64,000 nucleotides of DNA from Streptomyces sp. NBC_01471 (GCF_041438865.1 NZ_CP109450.1:558001-622000); one strand, 5' to 3'. Positions 26,168 to 34,604 are shown, numbered from the stretch's first letter. The notes: generated by a model from the letters alone, not told the origin. A program made the numbers and translations.

Positions 26168-26929
26168 TCAGACGGTCTTGACGAAGGCGCCGGCGCCTTC
26201 GAGCGCGGCTACCTCTTCTGCGGATGCGGTGGTGTCGGTGACGAGGGTGTGCAGGAGCGTGGCGGGGCCGACGTAGGCATAGGCGGTGCGGCCGAGTTTG
26301 CCGCCGTCCGTGGCGACGATGGTGCGGCGGGCGGAGGCGATGCTCGCCTTTTTCACCGCGGCGTCGTCGAGGTCGTACGCGGTCAGGCCGTCGGCCGCAC
26401 TCAGTCCGCAGCAGCCTATGACGGCGGTGTCGAAGCGCAGGGCTGCCAGGGAGGCGAGGGTGAGGGGGCCGGTGAGGGCTCCCTCGGCGGCGCGGGGCTG
26501 CCCCCCGGGCACCACCAGCGTGGCAGGTCCGGGTGTCTCGCCGAGCAGGTGGACGGCCTGGAGGGACAGGGGCATCACGGTGACGGGCCGCTCGCGCAGG
26601 AGGCGGGCGACCTCCAGGCAGGTGGTGCCGCTGTCCAGCAGGATGCTCTCGCCGTCGGCGATGCGTGCGGAGATCTCGGTCGCGATCCGGCGTTTGGCGT
26701 CGATCGCCTCGTAGGCGCGCAGCGCGAAGGGCGGTTCCTCGCCGCGGAGCAGCAGAGTGCGCGCCCCGCCGCGGACGCGTTCGAGGACGCCCTGGGCGGC
26801 CAGGGTGTCGAGGTCGCGCCGGATGGTCATCTCCGAGGCGCCAGTCAGCTCGGCGAGCTCTTGGACTGTGGCGCCGCCCGAGTCCCTGACGGCCTTGGCG
26901 ATCAGCCCGTGCCGGTCTGCGTTGCTCAT
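26168..26929 (-). CDS. DeoR/GlpR-family sugar-phosphate-responsive repressor
   Basis: 253 residues. The N-terminal winged helix (TVQELAELTGASEMTIRRDL) is followed by DeoR signature VLERVRGGA and a C-terminal ISOCOT-type effector domain with DSGTTCLEVARLL and FDTAVIGCCGLS. Members bind sugar phosphates and repress sugar or nucleoside uptake genes. ATG 26929 (MSNADRH) is chosen by homology; no good ribosome site precedes it, and GTG 26947 is the alternative. Divergent from the MFS gene; likely autoregulated and controlling MFS plus HAD genes. Confidence 0.88.
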   Translation of the reverse strand: MSNADRHGLIAKAVRDSGGATVQELAELTGASEMTIRRDLDTLAAQGVLERVRGGARTLLLRGEEPPFALRAYEAIDAKRRIATEISARIADGESILLDSGTTCLEVARLLRERPVTVMPLSLQAVHLLGETPGPATLVVPGGQPRAAEGALTGPLTLASLAALRFDTAVIGCCGLSAADGLTAYDLDDAAVKKASIASARRTIVATDGGKLGRTAYAYVGPATLLHTLVTDTTASAEEVAALEGAGAFVKTV

Positions 26930-26955
26930 ACCGCGATTGAACACCACCGGTTAAC

Positions 26956-26972
26956 GAACATCAAGAATGTTC
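26956..26972. promoter_or_regulatory. DeoR-type operator candidate
   Basis: Inverted repeat GAACAT (26956-26961) and ATGTTC (26967-26972) between the divergent DeoR and MFS genes. Another ATGTTCG half-site is at 26999. The whole 26950-27010 patch is AT-rich. Confidence 0.5.
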
Positions 26973-27019
26973 AAAACTGCCACTTTCAAACAGCAATTAT
27001 GTTCGTTATGGTGAGTGGC

Positions 27020-28228
27020 ATGGAACGTTCACTGCGAACCGCCCGTGTGGCGACCTATGTCTACTTCGTCCTGTGCGGCACCTTGATGGGCACCTGGGTG
27101 GTGCACATTCCTGCCATCGAGGAGCGCGTGGGCATCAGCCACGCGACGCTGGGCGGCCTGCTGGTGCTGCTCGGGCTCGGGGCCTTCACCGGGATGCAAG
27201 TCGCCGGTCGTCTGACCGACCGCCTCGGCGCACGTGTCGTGATCCCCGCAGGCGGCGTGCTGTGCGGCGCGGCCCTGGTGCTGCCCGGCCTTGCCCGGGA
27301 TCCGTGGACGCTGGCAGCCGCCCTGCTGGTCTTCGGCTTCTGCAACGGCTGCCTGGACGTGAGCATGAACGCCCACGCCGTGCACGTGGAGAAGGCGTAC
27401 GGCCGCCCCGTCATGTCGGGCTTCCACGCCACCTTCTCGGTCGGCGGCGTCCTGGCCGCGCTCGTCGGAGCGGGTGCGGCGAGCGCCGGCCTGAACCCGG
27501 CCACGGGCATGGCTGCCATGGGAGCCGCGGGCATCGTGATCGCCCTGGCGTCGGCACGCGCCCTGTTGCCGACCGCCCCCGCTGCCGCCGACACCGACTC
27601 AGCGGAGGAGACCGAAGCGTCACCGGTCGACACGCGCCACAGCATCGCGGGGCGCGTCCGGCTCCTCGCCGTCCTGGCGCTGATGGTCATGCTGTGCGAG
27701 GGCGCCGCCAACGACTGGAGCGCCCTGCACCTGAAGGACGTCCTCGGCGCGTCCGGCAGCACAGCCGCCTTCGCGTACGGCACCTTCGCGGCGGCCATGA
27801 CCGCCGGGCGACTGCTCGCCGACCGCCTCGTCTCCCGGTTCGGCTCCATGGCGATCCTGCGCTACGGCGCCGCCACCGCCGCCGTCGGCATCACGTTCGT
27901 GGCCCTCGGCCCGTGGATGTGGACCGCGTTCGCCGGCTGGGCACTGTTCGGCCTGGGCCTGTCAGGGTGTGTCCCGCAGCTGTTCAGCGCGGCCGGGCAC
28001 GCCGATCCCACCGCCGCCGGCGCCAACGTCTCTCGCGTCGCCGGACTCGGCTACGTTGGCATGCTCGCCGGCCCCGCCGTCATCGGCTGGCTGGCCCACC
28101 TCGTCGCCCTCAACCACACCTTCATCCTGCTGACCCTGCTGTGCGTGACCACCGCTGCGGCCGCCGGAGTCCTGCGCGCCGGATCCGACCGCACACACCG
28201 CAGCGAGATGGCACGCAGCAGCCACTGA
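27020..28228 (+). CDS. MFS transporter, probable sugar or sugar-derivative carrier
   Basis: 402 residues with about 12 hydrophobic spans. The MFS loop 2-3 motif is recognisable (GRLTDRLGARVVIP). It carries FGFCNGCLDVSMNAHAVHVE and MSGFHATFSVGG, segments shared by a group of MFS proteins related to FucP/YbjJ-like carriers. ATG 27020 follows GGTGAG; earlier in-frame ATGs at 26999 and 27008 fall in the operator region. Regulated by the divergent DeoR gene by position, and followed by a HAD phosphatase, suggesting uptake and handling of a sugar or phosphorylated sugar. Confidence 0.88.
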   Translation: MERSLRTARVATYVYFVLCGTLMGTWVVHIPAIEERVGISHATLGGLLVLLGLGAFTGMQVAGRLTDRLGARVVIPAGGVLCGAALVLPGLARDPWTLAAALLVFGFCNGCLDVSMNAHAVHVEKAYGRPVMSGFHATFSVGGVLAALVGAGAASAGLNPATGMAAMGAAGIVIALASARALLPTAPAAADTDSAEETEASPVDTRHSIAGRVRLLAVLALMVMLCEGAANDWSALHLKDVLGASGSTAAFAYGTFAAAMTAGRLLADRLVSRFGSMAILRYGAATAAVGITFVALGPWMWTAFAGWALFGLGLSGCVPQLFSAAGHADPTAAGANVSRVAGLGYVGMLAGPAVIGWLAHLVALNHTFILLTLLCVTTAAAAGVLRAGSDRTHRSEMARSSH

Positions 28229-28353
28229 CCCACCTGCGCGGCACAGTCCCGAGCGGATACGCCTCTCCCCCTGACCAACCCCCGCCACGCGACTCCCGAC
28301 CACCCCCGTCCCCATCCGCTGACACGCCCTTCCGGAACCAGGGAGCCCCCGCC

Positions 28354-29103
28354 ATGTCCACCGACCGGCCCATCGTGCTGTTCGACCTCTTCGGCGTCAT
28401 CGCACGCCATCAACGCCCCGGCGCCATGGGGGAGATGGCCGGACTGAGCGGCGCACCCACAGACGCCTTCACCACCGCCTACTGGACCTTCCGCCAGCCC
28501 TACGACGCCGGACAGTGGACCGCACCCCAGTACTGGACAACCGTCCTGGACTCGCTGTCACTCACCGCGGGCCCCGACACGATCGAGAAACTTCGCCTGG
28601 CCGACATCGCCGGCTGGTCACGCGTCGATGACCGCATGGTCGCCTACGCGCAATCCCTGCGAGAGCGCGCCGAGGTCGCCCTGCTGTCCAACATCCCCGC
28701 CGACCACGCCGATGCTTTCCTCACCGCCCAGCCCTGGGTCCGCCACCTCGACCACGTCACCTTCTCCGGAAAGATCAAAGCGGCCAAACCTGACCCGGCG
28801 GCATTCCGCCACTGCGTCGTCGCCATGCACGCCGCCCCCGCCGACTTCCTCTTCATCGACGACCGCGACGAGAACGTGCGCGCAGCGCAGGCCACCGGCA
28901 TGAACGGACACGTCTTCACCGGGCGCGAGGAACTGGCCCGGGCTCTCGACACCTGGCTGCCGACACCTGGCTGCCGACACCCTGACCCCACACCGTCCAG
29001 CGGCGGCCAGGGCCGAGACACGCGCCACGAGCCCGGCGGCTCAAAGTCCTGGCCGAAGTCCGGCCGTCATCCCGGCTACTCCTCCTGGTCGCCGAGGGGA
29101 TGA
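28354..29103 (+). CDS. HAD-superfamily hydrolase with duplicated-repeat C-terminal extension
   Basis: Haloacid-dehalogenase-type phosphatase, probably acting on a small phosphorylated metabolite. Motif I is FDLFGVIA (nucleophile Asp), motif II SNIP, motif III lysine in SGKIKAAKPDPAAF, motif IV FIDDRDENV. ATG 28354 follows AGGGAG. A 14-bp tandem duplication at 28948-28975 shifts the frame after residue about 204. Without it the protein would end LDTWLPTP and stop, at about 205 residues, normal for the family. The present 249-residue version ends in an unrelated basic tail. Catalytic motifs are unaffected. Confidence 0.85.
   Translation: MSTDRPIVLFDLFGVIARHQRPGAMGEMAGLSGAPTDAFTTAYWTFRQPYDAGQWTAPQYWTTVLDSLSLTAGPDTIEKLRLADIAGWSRVDDRMVAYAQSLRERAEVALLSNIPADHADAFLTAQPWVRHLDHVTFSGKIKAAKPDPAAFRHCVVAMHAAPADFLFIDDRDENVRAAQATGMNGHVFTGREELARALDTWLPTPGCRHPDPTPSSGGQGRDTRHEPGGSKSWPKSGRHPGYSSWSPRG
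28948..28981 (+). repeat. 14-bp tandem duplication inside the HAD gene
   Basis: GACACCTGGCTGCC occurs at 28948-28961 and again at 28962-28975, followed by a partial third copy GACACC. It is not a multiple of 3 and changes the reading frame. Confidence 0.95.
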
Positions 29104-29283
29104 GCCGTGCGGAGGCGAACCGGAAAGCGCCCAGGGTCTTCGTTCCGCGTGGTGCGGATGTGCAGCGGATCTTCCTCGCGGTCCGGGACGAGCCGTGCGG
29201 TCCGTTGCGGGAAGGCGGGGACCGAGCGCGGCCGGGCCGATACCGAGTAGCGGCCGAGAGGGTACGCAGTGCCAGCGGAGGTC

Positions 29284-29664
29284 TCAGTCGCTATGGGCGA
29301 CAGACGCAGGGTCGGCGTCGAGCGCATCGAGCACTGCGTCGCCGTTCGCCCTGGCCCACTCGGTCAGCATGTGGATCGGCTCGATCAGCGTGGCCCCGAG
29401 CGAGGTGAGCTCGTACTCGACGCGGGGCGGCGCCTCGGCGTAGGCGTGGCGGCGGATGAGTCCGTGCGCCTCGAGCCGTCGGAGCGTCTGGGTGAGCATC
29501 TTGCGGGAGATGCCGCCGATCAGCTCGATCAGCTCGCCGTGGCGCACCGGGCCCTTGCTGAGGCCGTAGAGCACGACCACCGTCCACTTGTCGGCGATCA
29601 CCTCGACCGCCAGCCGCGCCGGACAGTCGGCGAGAAAGGGATCGCCGGGACAGAAACCGCTCAT
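29284..29664 (-). CDS. HxlR-family transcriptional regulator
   Basis: 126 residues with the HxlR/MarR-like wing: CPARLAVEVIADKWTVVVLYGL, GISRKMLTQTLRRLEAHGLI and RVEYELTSLGATL. Cys residues near the N-terminus (FCPGD, DCPARL) could sense electrophiles or quinones as in related HypR/QorR regulators. ATG 29664 is placed by homology; the frame continues to 29736 without similarity. Divergent from a quinone-oxidoreductase-type gene, the classic QorR-QorA arrangement. Confidence 0.9.
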   Translation of the reverse strand: MSGFCPGDPFLADCPARLAVEVIADKWTVVVLYGLSKGPVRHGELIELIGGISRKMLTQTLRRLEAHGLIRRHAYAEAPPRVEYELTSLGATLIEPIHMLTEWARANGDAVLDALDADPASVAHSD

Positions 29665-29670
29665 GCGCCA

Positions 29671-29696
29671 AAGGTACCTGCGCCGAAGGTACCTGC
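29671..29696. promoter_or_regulatory. Tandem operator candidate between HxlR and oxidoreductase genes
   Basis: AAGGTACCTGC is repeated exactly at 29671-29681 and 29686-29696 (15-bp period); each contains the palindrome GGTACC. Probably HxlR binding sites overlapping the divergent promoters. Confidence 0.6.
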
Positions 29697-29750
29697 TGGT
29701 TCCTGTCAGATTCATAGCCTGGGTTCTCTCCCCCAAGAGCCAGGAGAGTC

Positions 29751-30683
29751 ATGCGAGTCATCACCCAGCAGACGTTCGGCGGTCCCGAGGTGCTCACCAT
29801 CGTGGACGCGCCCGAGCCCCAACCCCTCCCGACCGAGGTTCTCGTCCGCGTCAAGGCGATCGGGCTGAACCCGCTGGAGGCGCTCCTGCGCGCCGGCGAG
29901 TTCCCCCCGCTGCTCGGCCAGCCGCCGTTCATCCTCGGCTGGGACATCAGCGGCGTGGTCGAGGAGGGGCCGCTGACGTACAGGTTCAGGCCCGGCGACG
30001 AGGTGTTCGGGATGCCACTGTTCCCGCGGGCGGGGAGCGCTTACGCCGAGGTCGTGGCGGCGCCGGCGTTGCACCTGGCACGCAAGCCTGCGTCGCTCTC
30101 GCACGTCGAGGCGGCGGCCCTGCCGGTCGTCGGGCTGACGGCGTGGCAGGGGCTCGTCGACCTCGCCGGCGTGACCGAGGGCGACCGCGTCCTGGTCCAC
30201 GGCGGTGGTGGCGGGGTCGGCCACGTCGCCATCCAGATCGCGAAAGCACTCGGTGCGCACGTGATCGCGACCGCCAGCGGGGGCAAGCGGAAGTTCGTCG
30301 AGGAGTTCGGCGCGGACGAGGTGATCGACTACACGGCGGCCGACTTCACCGAGGCGGTCCGCGACATCGACGTCGTGCTCGACACGATCGGCGGCGACAC
30401 CGTCGAGCGGTCGCTCGAAGTACTCCGCCCAGGCGGTCACCTGGTGACGGCGGTCGCCGAGGGGGATTCGGCCCTTGCCGCCAAGTACGCGGCGGCCGGC
30501 ATGCGCTTCAGCGGCATCGCGGTCGACCCTGATCCGGTCGCCCTGCGAGGGCTCGTCGAACTCGTCGAACAGGGCAGGCTCCGGATCCACGTGCAGGAGA
30601 CGTTCCCGTTCGAGCGCGTCGCCGTCGCGCACCGGGTGCTCGACAGCGGTCACCTCCAGGGCAAGCTCGTCCTCACCGTCTGA
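29751..30683 (+). CDS. NADPH:quinone oxidoreductase-type MDR enzyme
   Basis: 310 residues of the zinc-free medium-chain dehydrogenase/reductase family. N-terminal GroES-like domain (VITQQTFGGPEVLTIVDAPE) is followed by the nucleotide-binding loop VLVHGGGGGVGHVAIQIAKALGA (HGGGGGVG core) near residue 145-165. Catalytic-zinc cysteines are absent. Reduces quinones or enals with NADPH, consistent with its HxlR neighbour as electrophile sensor. ATG 29751 follows AGGAGAG. The intergenic region with the regulator is 86 bases. Confidence 0.9.
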   Translation: MRVITQQTFGGPEVLTIVDAPEPQPLPTEVLVRVKAIGLNPLEALLRAGEFPPLLGQPPFILGWDISGVVEEGPLTYRFRPGDEVFGMPLFPRAGSAYAEVVAAPALHLARKPASLSHVEAAALPVVGLTAWQGLVDLAGVTEGDRVLVHGGGGGVGHVAIQIAKALGAHVIATASGGKRKFVEEFGADEVIDYTAADFTEAVRDIDVVLDTIGGDTVERSLEVLRPGGHLVTAVAEGDSALAAKYAAAGMRFSGIAVDPDPVALRGLVELVEQGRLRIHVQETFPFERVAVAHRVLDSGHLQGKLVLTV

Positions 30684-30739
30684 TCCCGTCGTGGGCCTCA
30701 CCTGCTTCCGTTCTGGTGGTCGTCGCAACACCCCAGCTC

Positions 30740-30940
30740 AAGGGGTGCGATGGACTTCGAGAACCGGTCCGAGCGAGGGAACTACGGCCGCAGGCCTCAG
30801 GCCCGTGAGCGGGAGGAATACCTTCGCCTCGTGGATCTCGGGAAGCAACACGGAAGCCTGCCGGATCGTCGGCATCAACCGCCGCACTGGCACGCGGAGG
30901 ACGTACTGCTCGACGGCCCGGAAGTTCTTCAAGAGCGTTG
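30740..30940 (+). pseudogene. IS30-family transposase remnant, N-terminal helix-turn-helix with frameshift
   Basis: One frame gives AREREEYLRLVDLGKQHG and the next frame continues EACRIVGINRRTGTR; joined, they match the N-terminal DNA-binding region of actinobacterial IS30-type transposases (REEYLRLV...EACRIVGVNRRTG). The rest of the transposase, including the DDE core, is missing. It lies just after the oxidoreductase gene and before another broken gene. Confidence 0.6.
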
Positions 30941-31070
30941 ATCATCCCCTCGGCTTCGTTACGGAGCTGTGGACCACCTGATTGAAGTCAGCCCCAACCC
31001 GGTCTCGTGGCAGGTGGACTGGGAGGCCGGCTGCACCGTCAGTCGCGGCAACGGCGGGAGGGCAGGGGCT

Positions 31071-31619
31071 GTGGATCAAGGCATAGCGACGCTGTGGGCT
31101 TCATCGCTGGCGGTGCTGGGCACTCTCGGTGGCACCCTGGGCGGTGCCCGGGTGCAGCGGAAGGCAGCAGTGCTGCAGGTGCGCGAGGAAGCCGGGGCGC
31201 AGGCCCGTGCGCGGCTGTGAGGGGAACGACGTGCGATGTATGCGCGGGTACTGGACCGGTGCGACGACTCGCACGCGGCCTTCGCGCAGGTGTGGGAACT
31301 GCGCCAGGAAGAGGCGGGCGAGGTATCCCTGGCCGCGGGACCCGGTCCCGTCCGCGATGCCGAGCAGGATCTGCGGCGGACACTCACAGAGCTGCGGCGA
31401 GCCGTGGCGCATTGGCTGCCCCTCGGCCCGCTGGCGGTGGCGTTCGTACGACGGCTGCCAGAAGCCGCGAGCAGGATTACGCCCTTCGGCTCGTGCAGTG
31501 AGGACCAGTCGCAGTTCGTGACCCAGGTCCGCTTCACCGCTTTGCCGAAGCGTCGGTGGCTGTGGCTGTGGCTGTGGCTCGCGAACGGGATGAGGTGGTG
31601 GTGGCAAGGTCGCGGTTGA
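31071..31619 (+). pseudogene. Hypothetical membrane-anchored gene interrupted by an in-frame TGA
   Basis: GTG 31071 (after GGGAGGG) starts a frame with a hydrophobic anchor (TLWASSLAVLGTLGGTLGGA) and charged ARVQRKAAVLQVREEAG. TGA at 31218-31220 stops it after 49 codons, yet the same frame resumes directly with GERRAMYARVLDRCDDSHAAF and runs to 31619. The joined product resembles a Streptomyces family with an N-terminal membrane span and a long helical cytoplasmic part. The last 20 residues (WLWLWLWLANG) come from a hexanucleotide repeat and overlap the HxlR gene on the other strand, so the 3' end is also altered. Confidence 0.65.
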
Positions 31620-31989
31620 CACGGATCTCGTCGTGATGGTCGGCGGCCCAGCCGATCAGCTGCATGACGATCTCGTGCAGGCCGCGGCCGAGCGGGGCGA
31701 GGCCGTACTCCACGCGCGGCGGCACCTCGGCGTAGGCGGTCCGCGTGATCAAACCGTCCTCCTTGAGCTGGCGCAGGGTGTGGGTGAGCATGCGCTGGGA
31801 GATGCCGGGGATCTGGCGCTGCAGGTCGGTGTAGCGCAGTGGGCCGTCCTCCAGGACGGCGACGATCAGCATGCTCCACTTGTCGCCGACCCGGTCCAGG
31901 ACCTGCCGGATGAAGGCCATGTGGTCGGCGGGAATGCTCGCGCACGGACCGATCGCCGCCGCCATGTCCGTACCTGCGCTGTCCTGCAT
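31534..31989 (-). CDS. HxlR-family transcriptional regulator with low-complexity tail
   Basis: 151 residues: FIRQVLDRVGDKWSMLIVAVL, GISQRMLTHTLRQLKEDGL and RVEYGLAPLGRGL define the HxlR fold. A Cys near the N-terminus (GPCASIPA) could be redox-active. The C-terminus ends in a Ser/Arg/Ala-Thr tail (ATATATATD) encoded by the GTGGCT repeat on the other strand, absent in ordinary members. ATG 31989 is chosen because GGAGAGGA lies at proper distance; ATG 31998 is too close to it. Divergent from the DsbA-like/azoreductase genes, which it likely represses. Confidence 0.85.
   Translation of the reverse strand: MQDSAGTDMAAAIGPCASIPADHMAFIRQVLDRVGDKWSMLIVAVLEDGPLRYTDLQRQIPGISQRMLTHTLRQLKEDGLITRTAYAEVPPRVEYGLAPLGRGLHEIVMQLIGWAADHHDEIRVNRDLATTTSSRSRATATATATDASAKR
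31556..31579. repeat. Hexanucleotide repeat (GTGGCT)x4
   Basis: Four perfect copies, lying in the 3' ends of both the broken plus-strand gene and the minus-strand HxlR gene. It encodes Leu-Trp repeats one way and Ala-Thr repeats the other. Slippage-prone. Confidence 0.9.
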
Positions 31990-32030
31990 GGCGCCCATTC
32001 CTCTCCGTCGCGCACACCGATGTGCCTTTT

Positions 32031-32065
32031 GTAACGCCTTCCATACTGGCGCATCATGGCGTTAC
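32031..32065. promoter_or_regulatory. HxlR operator candidate
   Basis: GTAACGCC (32031-32038) and GGCGTTAC (32058-32065), perfect 8-bp inverted arms 19 bases apart, in the divergent promoter of the HxlR and DsbA-like genes. Confidence 0.6.
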
Positions 32066-32095
32066 GAACAAATGAGAGGAATTGGAGGTCGGGCC

Positions 32096-32690
32096 GTGAA
32101 AGTCGAAGTCTGGGCCGAGATCACCTGCCCCTGGCGGACTCGGCAGCCACCGCGTGGACCGCTCCGTGGAACGCTTCGCGCACAGCGACCAGGTCGAGGT
32201 GGTCCACCGCTCCTTCCCGCTGGGCGGCAGCTTCCCCGCCGACCGCACGGTCAGCGTCCGCGAGGCCCTGCTGAGCCAGTACGGCATCGGCGGAGCCCAG
32301 GCCGAGGCGACGACCCGGCAGATCGAGGCGCTGGCCGCCTCCGAGAGCCTGAGCCCCTACCGGGTCCTGGACAACGCCGTCGGCAACACCGGGCCGGCCC
32401 ACGAGTTCCTGGCCCACGCCTCCGCGCAGGGCGAGAACCGCGAAGCCTGGGAGACGGTCTTCCGTACCTACTTCGGCAGGGCCGAGCCCGTCTTCGCCCT
32501 GAACGACCTGCTCAAGCTCTCTGACGAGCTGGGCCTGGACCGTGACCAGACACGCCAGGTCCTCACCGAGCGCCGCTACCGCACCCAGGTGCGCACCGCC
32601 TGGCACGAAAACCACCCGGTCACCCTCACCGCTGCGGGCGCCACCCAGAGCTGTGGCCCCGACGGCTGCGCCGTCCCGGCCCGCCCCTGA
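32096..32690 (+). pseudogene. DsbA/FrnE-family oxidoreductase with a 2-bp deletion in the active site
   Basis: GTG 32096 follows GGAGGT and begins VKVEVWAEITCPW, the FrnE-type start. The next residues should be CGLGSHR, but the DNA reads TGG CGG ACT CGG. Restoring two bases (TG) after 32134 gives CPWCGLGSHRVDRSVERF and then the frame open to 32690 (HSDQVEVVHRSFPLGGSFP and onward to a Cys-containing SCGPDGCAVP tail). As written, the CPWC redox site is lost and the product is garbled. GTG 32154 could start a truncated protein without the active site. A sequencing error is possible. Confidence 0.75.
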
Positions 32691-32747
32691 CTCCTCACTC
32701 AATCCCCCCACTCACTCATCTCGTTCTCTTCGAAAGGCGCAACCGCC

Positions 32748-33389
32748 ATGTCATACCTGCTCCACATCGACTCCTCCTCGCTCGGCGAGGCCTCCGTCTC
32801 CCGTCAGGTCGCCCAGTCCTTCCGCGACCAGTGGCAGGGCCCCGTCGTCCACCGCGACCTCGCCGCCTCCCCGGTACCCCACCTGACGGCAGCGGGCGTC
32901 ACCGCCCGCATCACCGACCCCGACCAGCACACCCCCGAGCAGGCCAAGGCCGCAGCTCTCCAGGACGAGCTGATCGAGGAGTTCCTCGGCGCCGGCGCGT
33001 ATCTGTTCACGGTGCCGATGTACAACCTGTCGATGCCGTCGGTGTTCAAGGCATGGCTGGACCAGATCATCATCAGCGAACGCACCATGAGCCTCACCGG
33101 CACTCCCCCCGCCGCGGGCCGCCCCGCCCTGGTGATCTCGGCCCGGGGCGGCGGCTACGGGCCCGGCACCCCCAGGGAGGGCCTCGACCACGTGGTGCCC
33201 ACGCTGGAAGCCGTGCTGGGCCGTGCCGTGCTCGGACTGGACGTCACCACCGTGATACCCGAGCTGACCATGGCCCCGGTCGCTCCGGCCCTGGCCCCTC
33301 TCCTCCCCTTGCACGAGGCGTCCATGACGGCCGCCCACGACAAGGCCCGCACCCTCGCCACGACCTTCGGCACACCGCGTGCCGCCTGA
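32748..33389 (+). CDS. azoR: FMN-dependent NADH-azoreductase / NADH:quinone oxidoreductase
   Basis: 213 residues with flavodoxin-like fold: HIDSSSLGEASVSRQVAQSF binds FMN phosphate (SSSLGEASVSR core), VPMYNLSMPSVFKAWLDQI is the family signature, and SARGGGYG the isoalloxazine loop. Reduces azo dyes and quinones with NADH, protecting against thiol stress. ATG 32748 follows GAAAGG. It lies 57 bases after the broken DsbA-like gene and is probably in the same HxlR-regulated unit. Confidence 0.93.
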   Translation: MSYLLHIDSSSLGEASVSRQVAQSFRDQWQGPVVHRDLAASPVPHLTAAGVTARITDPDQHTPEQAKAAALQDELIEEFLGAGAYLFTVPMYNLSMPSVFKAWLDQIIISERTMSLTGTPPAAGRPALVISARGGGYGPGTPREGLDHVVPTLEAVLGRAVLGLDVTTVIPELTMAPVAPALAPLLPLHEASMTAAHDKARTLATTFGTPRAA

Positions 33390-33743
33390 CATATCGGCTG
33401 GTTGACGCACCATCCCCTGTGGGCTGTGCAGCGCACACACCGCTCCACGCCCGCAGGCCGCCTTTCAAGCTGTACGGAGCGCCGGCCCTCCGCAGTGCGA
33501 CACGACCTGCGGGGGGGGGCACGGCGTTCGCAACGACCAACCCGCGTCTGCTGCCGATGCTGATCCTCATCGCGGCGCCGCGCGGCTGGGGGCCATGCGA
33601 GTCGCGCGGGAGCGCTACGTGTCGGTGATGAACTGGATCGAGCATGTGCGTGCCGGTCGCCTCACCGGCAATCCGCTCACCGAGCGCACCGGCGGCCCAG
33701 GAGGTGCGGATCCACGCCGTCGGCGAGCCGGCCCCGGTCCGGA
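33390..33743. other. 354-base stretch without a confident gene
   Basis: A run of nine G residues is at 33511-33519. A plus-strand frame at 33595-33700 (MRVARERYVSVMNWIEHVRA) looks protein-like but has no matching upstream part or ribosome site; it may be the end of a lost gene. Confidence 0.3.
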
Positions 33744-34400
33744 TCAGTCCCTGTCGACATTCTCCCGCAGCACCTTCCCGCTGTTGACGTCGACATCGAA
33801 CGTGGTCTTGTTCCAGTCCACGTGCGTCACGACGTCGACCTTCCAGACCAGCGCACCCTTCTCGTCGTCCAGCTCGGCGGTGCTCACCGTGCCCTTCCTG
33901 CGACCCGTGGCGGTGGCGGCGGCCTGATACATCGTCACCTTCGTCTTGCGCAGCCGGGCGGCCAACTTGGCCTTGTCGTCGCTGTCTTCGCCGGTGTCGG
34001 TCCGCGGCTGCCCCGCCTTGCCGGTGGTGACATCCACCGGGACCTTGCTGCTGGCGCCGTCACTCGCGGCGACCTCCGTCTTCCACACCGGCTTTCCGTC
34101 CGCGCCCCGTTCGAGCTCGACGGACACCGGCTTGGAGCCGGGCACCGCCTTGACGGCGGCCTTGACGGCTTTCTCGTAGCCCACCGCGGCCGCCGGGATC
34201 AGTGCCTTGCGCTCGGCCTGGTCCTCGGTCAGATTCCCCGAGGGGCTGGCCGAGCCACTGGGTGACCCGCCGGGGGACGCCTGTGACGCCGCGGTGCCGC
34301 GCGACGGGGCCTGACCGCCGGAACCGGCGCACCCGCACATCAGGAGTGCGCCCGCCACCGTGACCGCCGAGAAGGAACCCACACACCTGATCCACGCCAT
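33744..34400 (-). CDS. PepSY-domain lipoprotein
   Basis: 218 residues with a lipoprotein signal (SAVTVAGALLMCGC, lipidated Cys probably residue 24), a Ser/Gly/Pro linker, then two PepSY-like repeats. Each has the pattern of a helix followed by DGKPVWKTEVA...VPVDVTTGKA and GALVWKVDVVT...FDVDVNSGKVL. PepSY domains often inhibit or bind proteases at the cell surface. Stand-alone gene on the outer face of the membrane; partner unknown. Confidence 0.85.
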   Translation of the reverse strand: MAWIRCVGSFSAVTVAGALLMCGCAGSGGQAPSRGTAASQASPGGSPSGSASPSGNLTEDQAERKALIPAAAVGYEKAVKAAVKAVPGSKPVSVELERGADGKPVWKTEVAASDGASSKVPVDVTTGKAGQPRTDTGEDSDDKAKLAARLRKTKVTMYQAAATATGRRKGTVSTAELDDEKGALVWKVDVVTHVDWNKTTFDVDVNSGKVLRENVDRD

Positions 34401-34604
34401 GAGTGACCCCTTTGCAAGAAAAGCCCGTTTTGGTGGTGCAACAAGGGACTCTAAACGCGTGGTCCACGCGGGTACCGGAGCGACGCGGGCAGCCCGGCCC
34501 GTACGGAGCGGCCGGTGCGGGGGCTGTTCCGGCGGGCTCGGCGCCCGGCGGGGCCGAACGTGACCCGGCCCCGCCGGAATCCGGCTGTGTGCGCGCTGCC
34601 GGTG

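Noticed and set aside
26078..27019. Long 5' extension of the MFS frame across the DeoR gene
   Set aside because: It runs antisense through an intact DeoR gene; the MFS start at 27020 has a ribosome site.
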